NCBI GenBank assembly: GCA_964577975.1
Contig: CAZOBB010000185.1
Coordinates: forward strand, 1 to 10,801
Direction of reading: 5' to 3'
Length of the DNA: 10,801 nucleotides
Source: JAOZMY01 sp964577975
Lineage (GTDB): Bacteria > Desulfobacterota > S145-22
The notes below the pieces were generated by a model. That model was not told the origin of the DNA, did not search any database, and saw nothing but the letters and a program-made list of their open reading frames with translations. The translations under genes were made by a program, and so were the position numbers. This document shows positions 6,583 to 10,801 of the stretch, piece by piece. Position 1 is the stretch's first letter, and the number at the start of each line of letters is the position of its first letter.

Positions 6583-7768
6583 TCGGCATTCCCTCTTCCA
6601 CGCGGCGGTCCACCTTGAAGCCTCTCCGCTTCAGTTCATCGAGGAACCGACGGCCGTCCACCGCCCGGATGGGCGAGAGGATTCCCGAACCCGAGACGGC
6701 CCCCTCAAGGATCATCTGGGCCCCGATACTGGCGGTGAACCCGACGGCGCAGTTCATGGCGAAGAGCCCCGTTTTGGGATCGCGATAGTGGATGAGATCG
6801 TAGATCGCGGTCCGGGGCCGTTTCTCCTTTTTCCCCCACACCTGGATGCGCAGCAGGGCGATGTCCCGTTCATTCTCCTTGAATTGGAGGCGGGGTTCCA
6901 GGAACTTGACCAGAAACCGACGCGGGCTGATGGTACACTTATCTTCCAACCGCACGGGGGAGTCTTCGAGAAAGCCCAGTTTGACCATGACGCGCCAAAA
7001 GGCGCAGTGCCCCGGCCAGCGGGTGGCGAAACGCCCCATTTCCCTCAGGTCGGGGCTTTTGTTCAGGTTGAAGATCCCGATGAAGTGGGTGGCATCGCCG
7101 TTGGGATAGGCCTCCAAGCGCCCCACGTCGGGCACCTCGATGGTGTGGATGTTCTCCTCTTCGAAGATTTCTGTCCCCGGGATCTCGACCGGCTTTCCGT
7201 TTTTGAGCAGACGCGCCGGGCGGACATAGGCCTTCAAAACCCCGTCGAAAGTCCATGTAATCTTGTAGTTGAGGGGGTTGTCGCAGGCGGCCTTTTCCGG
7301 GATACCGCCTCCGTAGCTGTAGAACCCTTCCACCACGTCCAATTCATCAAGCGCAATGCGCGCGAGAATCAGATCCACGCCCGGATCGAATCCCATCTCG
7401 GGGAGAAGGAGGACGCCCTTCTTTTTCGCGGGCTCGTCCAGCCCTTCCAGCCAGTGGGCGTAACTGGTGTTTACGAAGGGAACGCCCGCCTCGACACAGG
7501 CCTCCGCGACGGGTTTGCTGAGATCCGCCGGAAGCATGCAGACAACGATATGGGACTTAGAGTCTCGGATGAGGCGGGCGAGCACATTGGGCTCAAGGGC
7601 GTTGGCCTCGAGGGTCTTTACCTTGGGATAATGTCCCTGCTTCAGGAAGGATTGGATCGAAGAGAGATCGATATCCACGACCGTGATCTGTTCGATGAGA
7701 GAACTCTGGGAGAGGTCGTGGACGACCGCCTTACCCTGGAGCCCCCCGCCGATTACAAGGGCATTCAT
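6566..7768 (-). CDS. Saccharopine dehydrogenase / L-lysine 6-dehydrogenase-like oxidoreductase
   Basis: This 400-residue cytosolic protein has an N-terminal Rossmann fold (VIGGGLQG at 5-12) and an acidic Asp32 at the end of the second strand (VVDID), which suggests NAD rather than NADP. The C-terminal part carries the saccharopine-reductase-type substrate domain, with YGGGIPEKAACDNPLNYK followed by WTFDGVLKAY and a KNGKPVEIPG segment. Family members make or break C-N bonds (saccharopine, carboxynorspermidine) or oxidise the epsilon-amine of lysine, so an amine or opine-like substrate is likely but not defined. The ATG at 7768 is preferred to TTG 7795 and ATG 7777, because AAAGGAG lies 10 nt before it and the Rossmann strand starts immediately. 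The gene starts 33 nt after the DppC-type permease and overlaps the regulator gene by 17 bp. An alternative is a lysine-catabolic enzyme. Confidence 0.87.
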   Translation of the reverse strand: MNALVIGGGLQGKAVVHDLSQSSLIEQITVVDIDLSSIQSFLKQGHYPKVKTLEANALEPNVLARLIRDSKSHIVVCMLPADLSKPVAEACVEAGVPFVNTSYAHWLEGLDEPAKKKGVLLLPEMGFDPGVDLILARIALDELDVVEGFYSYGGGIPEKAACDNPLNYKITWTFDGVLKAYVRPARLLKNGKPVEIPGTEIFEEENIHTIEVPDVGRLEAYPNGDATHFIGIFNLNKSPDLREMGRFATRWPGHCAFWRVMVKLGFLEDSPVRLEDKCTISPRRFLVKFLEPRLQFKENERDIALLRIQVWGKKEKRPRTAIYDLIHYRDPKTGLFAMNCAVGFTASIGAQMILEGAVSGSGILSPIRAVDGRRFLDELKRRGFKVDRRVEEGMPNAASE

Positions 7769-7778
7769 GACAGCCATT

Positions 7779-7785
7779 CTCCTTT
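7779..7785 (-). promoter_or_regulatory. Ribosome-binding site fixing the dehydrogenase start at 7768
   Basis: AAAGGAG on the minus strand is 10 nt before ATG 7768 and only one base before ATG 7777, and it lies inside the longer TTG-initiated version. The 7768 start is therefore the best supported. Confidence 0.7.
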
Positions 7786-7801
7786 GGTTTTCCAAGGGTT
7801 T

Positions 7802-8692
7802 TCAGACATTTCTCAGTCTCGGGTCGAGGGCGTCCCGTAATCCGTCCCCGAAGAGGTTGATGGCCAGAATGGTCAGCATGATGGCCAACCCCGGCAGGGT
7901 CACGAGCCACCAGGCGTCCGTGATGTAGAGACGGCCTTCCGCCAGCATGCGGCCCCACGTAGGCCGCGGCGGGGGCACGCCCATGCCGAGAAAGGAGAGA
8001 CCGCTCTCCCAGATGATGATATTGGCGACCCGCACCGTGCCCAGCACCAGCATGGGGGAGAGGATGTTGGGGAAGATATGGCGCCGGAGGATCGTTCGGT
8101 TCCGCGTGCCGAGGCTGTAGGCGGCCCGGACGAATTCCTTTTCCTTGAGGGCAAGCACGCTTCCCCGCACCGTCCGCGCGTAGGTGACCCAGTCGGAGAT
8201 TCCGAGAACAAGGATGAGGTTAAAGAGGGAGTTTCCCAAAACGGCAATCACCGAGATGGTAAGCAACATGAAGGGATAGGCCATGAAGATGTCGGCTACC
8301 CGCATGATGACGGTGTCGATCTTCCCCCCGTAATAGCCGGAAAACAATCCCAGCAAGATTCCCATGATCTCGGCGACCAAGACCGATGCAAACCCCACCA
8401 ACAGGCTGACCCGGCTCCCGTAGAGGATGCGGGAGAGGACGTCGCGTCCCAAGTTGTCCGTTCCCAGGGGGTGGGCAAGGCTTCCCCCGCTCTGCCAGGC
8501 CGGCGGCGTGAGGCGTGCCATGAGGTCCTGGGCCAGGGGATCCACGTGGTAGAAAAGGGGGAAGGTCACGCTCGTGCCGATGATCAGAAAGATGAGGATC
8601 CCGCCGACCATCGCGCTTCGAGAACGTTTGAGTTCCCGAAACGTGTCCCGCCAAAGGCGAAGGGTGGGGGAATGGATGAGATCCCGGATCAT
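7802..8692 (-). CDS. ABC transporter permease, DppC/OppC type
   Basis: This 296-residue inner-membrane permease forms the translocation pore with the DppB-type partner. It has an OppC-type N-terminal segment with the first membrane helix at about 28-48 and the PLGTDNLGRDVLSRILYGSR signature (75-94). Further helices cluster at about 96-118, 136-156, 158-172, 215-230 and 262-282. The cytoplasmic EAA loop that docks to the ATPase is FVRAAYSLGTRNRTILRRHI (187-206). The end, DALDPRLRNV, is typical. The ATG overlaps the DppB-type stop codon as ATGA, with GGAGG just upstream, so the two permeases are translationally coupled. No ATPase genes (DppD/DppF type) follow, which departs from the usual order. 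Confidence 0.95.
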   Translation of the reverse strand: MIRDLIHSPTLRLWRDTFRELKRSRSAMVGGILIFLIIGTSVTFPLFYHVDPLAQDLMARLTPPAWQSGGSLAHPLGTDNLGRDVLSRILYGSRVSLLVGFASVLVAEIMGILLGLFSGYYGGKIDTVIMRVADIFMAYPFMLLTISVIAVLGNSLFNLILVLGISDWVTYARTVRGSVLALKEKEFVRAAYSLGTRNRTILRRHIFPNILSPMLVLGTVRVANIIIWESGLSFLGMGVPPPRPTWGRMLAEGRLYITDAWWLVTLPGLAIMLTILAINLFGDGLRDALDPRLRNV

Positions 8693-9615
8693 TTTTCCTC
8701 CAGGTAGCTGATTTGGGGATCGAGATAGACGTAGAGGAGATCCACCAGCAGGTTGACCAGGACGAAGAGCACGGCCAGCACGAGGACGGTGGCCTGAACG
8801 AGAGGGTAGTCCCGGTTGAAGATGGCCTGGACCACCAGGCGCCCCACGCCGGGCCAGGCGAAGACGGTTTCGATGATGACCGTGCCCCCGATCAGGAATC
8901 CGAACTGCATTCCCGCCACGGTTACCAATGGGATCAGGGCGTTTTTGAGGGCGTGCTTGCCAATGACAATCCGTTCTTTGAGGCCCTTGGCGCGGGCCGT
9001 TCGCACGTAGTCCTGGTTGAGGACCTCCAGCATGACGGAACGCGTGAGACGGGCGAACATGGCCATCAAACTCATGCCGAGGGCCAAGGCGGGCATGACG
9101 AGATGAGAGAGACCTCCCCGCCCCGAGGTGGGCAACCATCCCAGCTTGACGGAGAAGAGAAGGATCAGCATGATCCCCAGCCAGAAATGGGGCATGGATA
9201 ATCCGAAGAGGGCCCCCAGCATGGAGCCCAGGTCGATGAAGGAACCCCGTTTCACCGCCGAGAGAATCCCGAGGGGGACGGCGACCACAAGGGCGAAGAG
9301 CATGGCGGCCACCGCCAGCTCCAGGCTTGCCGGCAACCGTTCGGTGATCAGTTTGATGGCGGGGACATGGTAGTAGAGGGATTCTCCGAAATCTCCTTGG
9401 ACGGCGTGCGTGGCGAAGCGCCAATACTGAACGTAAAGGGGATCGTTGAATCCCAGTTTCTGGCGGAGCTCCTCGATCTCGTGGGTGGAGGCGTCGGCGG
9501 GAAGCATCAGCATGACCGGGTCGCCGGAGAGATGGATGAAGAAGAAGGCGATGATAGAGATGCCTACCACCACGTAAATCGTGTGCCAGAGTCTCCTTAG
9601 GATGTAACGGCCCAT
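8689..9615 (-). CDS. ABC transporter permease, DppB/OppB type
   Basis: This 308-residue inner-membrane permease of a peptide/opine/nickel-type importer has the standard DppB layout. The first helix is at about 9-29, followed by a large periplasmic region with GDFGESLYYHVPAIKLITERLPASLEL as its end (74-100). Helices follow at about 100-120, 132-158, 172-190, 232-252 and 274-298. The signature MPHFWLGIMLILLFS is at 141-155, and the EAA loop YVRTARAKGLKERIVIGKHAL at 203-223. The ATG at 9615 is 54 nt after the binding-protein gene, and its ribosome site (GGGAA-rich) is modest. A strong RNA hairpin lies in that gap. The family (dipeptide, oligopeptide, opine, glutathione) cannot be narrowed from the permease alone. 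Confidence 0.95.
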   Translation of the reverse strand: MGRYILRRLWHTIYVVVGISIIAFFFIHLSGDPVMLMLPADASTHEIEELRQKLGFNDPLYVQYWRFATHAVQGDFGESLYYHVPAIKLITERLPASLELAVAAMLFALVVAVPLGILSAVKRGSFIDLGSMLGALFGLSMPHFWLGIMLILLFSVKLGWLPTSGRGGLSHLVMPALALGMSLMAMFARLTRSVMLEVLNQDYVRTARAKGLKERIVIGKHALKNALIPLVTVAGMQFGFLIGGTVIIETVFAWPGVGRLVVQAIFNRDYPLVQATVLVLAVLFVLVNLLVDLLYVYLDPQISYLEEK

Positions 9616-9627
9616 ACGATTCCCGTT

Positions 9628-9657
9628 CCCCGGGCCGGCGAGGTGGCCAGCCCGGGG
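9628..9657 (-). ncRNA. Intercistronic RNA hairpin between the binding-protein and permease genes
   Basis: In the minus-strand transcript, arms 9646-9657 and 9628-9639 form a 12-bp stem (CCCCGGGCUGGC with GCCGGCCCGGGG, one U-G wobble) around a 6-nt loop. No U tract follows, so it is not a classical terminator. Hairpins at this place in ABC operons commonly protect the binding-protein mRNA from 3' exonucleases or reduce permease expression, and that is the inferred role. The stem ends about 12 nt before the permease ATG and may also hinder ribosome loading. Confidence 0.75.
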
Positions 9658-9669
9658 AGAGTTTGATGG

Positions 9670-10801
9670 TTACTGTTTCGGCTTCGCCGTGCGCATGTCG
9701 AGGAAGCCGTCCCGGCGTCCGTGGTACTCGACCTTGTTGCTGACGCCGAAAACCTCCGGGATCACGTAGAGGAAGACCCACGGGGCATCGTTGTAGAGCA
9801 TGCGGTCGATCTTGTGGTAGACCTCGGCGCGTTTCTTCCGGTCCATGATGGTCCGTCCGAGATCCAGCAGCTTATCCACCTCGGGGTTTTTGTAGTAGTA
9901 GTCGCGGACCTTGGAATTGAAGAGGGAGTAGACATAGCGATCGGGCTCCGGGGCGTCGTCCCACCAGTAGATATACATGGCGTGTTTCCGTGCCTTGTAG
10001 CGCTGCCACATGACGGCCCTCTCATAAGGCTCCAGTTTTACCTTAACGCCTACTTTGGCCAGGTCCGCCGCGATGGCCTCCGCCTGTTCCTGGATCTGGG
10101 ACATATAGGTGGGGTAGGCGAGACGCGTCTTGAATCCGTTGGGATAGCCCGCCTCGGCAAGCAGCTTCTTCGCCTTCTTGGGGTCATAGGGATAGGGTTT
10201 CAGTGTCGGGTCGTGGCCGAAGGTGCGGGGGCTGATGGGGCCGGGGCAGAGGATGGCCTTTCCATTGAACAGTGCCTTGTTGATGAGCTGGCGGTTGATG
10301 GCGTAGTTCATGGCCCGGCGGACCCTGACGTCGCTGAAGGGAGGTTTATAGGTGTTCATGCCTATATAGGGCATCACCCCCATCTGGTTGGTCAGGTACG
10401 CCTTCCCCGAGGCAAGAATCTTTTTTCTCTGATGGATGGAGACCCCACTGATGACATCGGCTTCACCCGTGAGAAGGGCGGCGATGCGGGAGGCCTCTTC
10501 CGGTACGCCCTTGAAGATGACCTTTTTGAAGGCGGGCTTGGGGCCGTAATACTTCTCGTAGCGGGTCAGGACGATCTTTTCGCCCCGCACCCACTTCTCC
10601 AGTTTATAGGGACCGCATCCGATGGGATGGATGTTGTATTCTTCGTCCCCAACCTTGGCGATGTATTTCGGAGGTACGATGGGCAGGTAGTATCCCAGGA
10701 TGTATAAGCCCGGGGCATAGGGCTCTTTGGTGGAAATGAGAATGGTGTAATCGTCCAGGACCCTGACTTCCTTGAAGGCGGAGAGTTTCCCCTTGTGGGG
10801 A
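9670..10801 (-). CDS. ABC transporter substrate-binding protein, SBP_bac_5 (DppA/OppA) family, N-terminus outside window
   Basis: The last 376 codons of a periplasmic binding protein are visible; the frame is open to the right edge, and the usual family length of about 500-540 residues implies that the signal peptide and roughly 130-160 residues are missing. Landmarks are an IGCGPYKLEKWVRGEKI segment, PAFKKVIFKGVPEEASRIAALLTGEADVI, DVRVRRAMNYAINRQLINKALFNG and DPKKAKKLLAEAGYPNGF, followed by a C-terminal lobe rich in Tyr and Trp (YIYWWDDAPEPDRY). The internal GTG at 10590 is not a credible start because the homologous sequence continues upstream of it. Being first, it is expected to be the most abundant product. 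The ligand could be a peptide, an opine or another amino acid conjugate and cannot be set from the sequence. Confidence 0.94.
   Translation of the reverse strand, partial: PHKGKLSAFKEVRVLDDYTILISTKEPYAPGLYILGYYLPIVPPKYIAKVGDEEYNIHPIGCGPYKLEKWVRGEKIVLTRYEKYYGPKPAFKKVIFKGVPEEASRIAALLTGEADVISGVSIHQRKKILASGKAYLTNQMGVMPYIGMNTYKPPFSDVRVRRAMNYAINRQLINKALFNGKAILCPGPISPRTFGHDPTLKPYPYDPKKAKKLLAEAGYPNGFKTRLAYPTYMSQIQEQAEAIAADLAKVGVKVKLEPYERAVMWQRYKARKHAMYIYWWDDAPEPDRYVYSLFNSKVRDYYYKNPEVDKLLDLGRTIMDRKKRAEVYHKIDRMLYNDAPWVFLYVIPEVFGVSNKVEYHGRRDGFLDMRTAKPKQ

Noticed and set aside
7777..7795. Longer versions of the dehydrogenase starting at TTG 7795 or ATG 7777
   Set aside because: The AAAGGAG site lies inside the first and only one base before the second, while it is correctly spaced for ATG 7768, which begins directly with the Rossmann strand.
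7776..7798. Small inverted repeat (CCTTGG and CCAAAGG) around the dehydrogenase ribosome site, a possible translational switch
   Set aside because: It is only about six pairs with a bulge and a 4-nt loop, too weak to claim as a regulatory structure.
6389..7840. A 483-codon plus-strand open frame opposite the dehydrogenase and the start of the regulator
   Set aside because: It is antisense to two genes with clear domains. Its translation is rich in Gly, Arg, Asp and His with no recognisable motif, as expected from the complementary strand of GC-rich genes.
7802..9781. A 659-codon minus-strand open frame that seems to fuse a novel N-terminal domain to the DppC-type permease
   Set aside because: Its first part is the DppB-type gene read in the wrong frame (Arg/Pro/His-rich). 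The permease starts at the ATG at 8692, with a good ribosome site and an ATGA overlap.
9721..10707. Long plus-strand open frame opposite the binding-protein gene (and similar ones at 2720-3766, 1544-2401, 46-840 and 4607-5338)
   Set aside because: Each is the antisense shadow of a well-supported gene and shows no domain, signal peptide or ribosome site of its own.

Overview
The window reads as a piece of a free-living, moderately GC-rich Gram-negative genome. It has a TolC-type outer-membrane channel with a periplasmic adaptor, a TRAP-TAXI binding protein with a Sec signal peptide, a peptide/opine-type ABC importer, and an MmgE/PrpD enzyme. This mix of carboxylate and amine importers is typical of anaerobic Desulfobacterota (former Deltaproteobacteria), but that placement is inference from gene content only. 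Every convincing gene lies on the minus strand, so transcription runs from the right edge to the left edge. I see no rRNA, tRNA, CRISPR array, transposase or prophage gene.

From right to left there are three transcription units. (1) About 10801 to 4070 holds six tightly spaced or overlapping genes: a periplasmic SBP_bac_5 substrate-binding protein (N-terminus outside the window), DppB-type and DppC-type permeases, a saccharopine/lysine-dehydrogenase-like oxidoreductase, a cytosolic fusion of an XRE helix-turn-helix with a DctP-like (TRAP binding protein) sensor domain, and an MmgE/PrpD-family enzyme. Junctions are 54 nt (with a strong RNA hairpin), a 4-bp ATGA overlap, 33 nt, a 17-bp overlap and a 4-bp TTGA overlap. 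(2) 3889 to 1274 holds a TolC-family outer-membrane protein and an AcrA/HlyD-type adaptor. The pair has its own strong sigma70-like promoter (4000-4028) and ends in an intrinsic terminator (1222-1254); no inner-membrane pump is present. (3) 1137 to 163 holds a TRAP-TAXI solute-binding protein with its own promoter, a 10-bp palindrome at the expected transcription start, and a terminator (78-117). A possible start of the next gene sits at 39-1.

Unit 1 looks like a self-contained uptake, sensing and catabolism cassette. The ABC importer would bring in a small amine- or carboxylate-containing compound. The dehydrogenase-like enzyme would act on a C-N bond, and the MmgE/PrpD protein would isomerise, dehydrate or epimerise a carboxylate. 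The XRE-DctP protein would sense the substrate or a product in the cytoplasm. The substrate cannot be read from the sequence; an opine or aminopolycarboxylate is my working hypothesis. No ABC ATPase genes follow dppC, so they must lie upstream of the window or elsewhere. The XRE-DctP fusion, and the MmgE/PrpD protein that lacks two of the expected catalytic residues, are the most unusual items.
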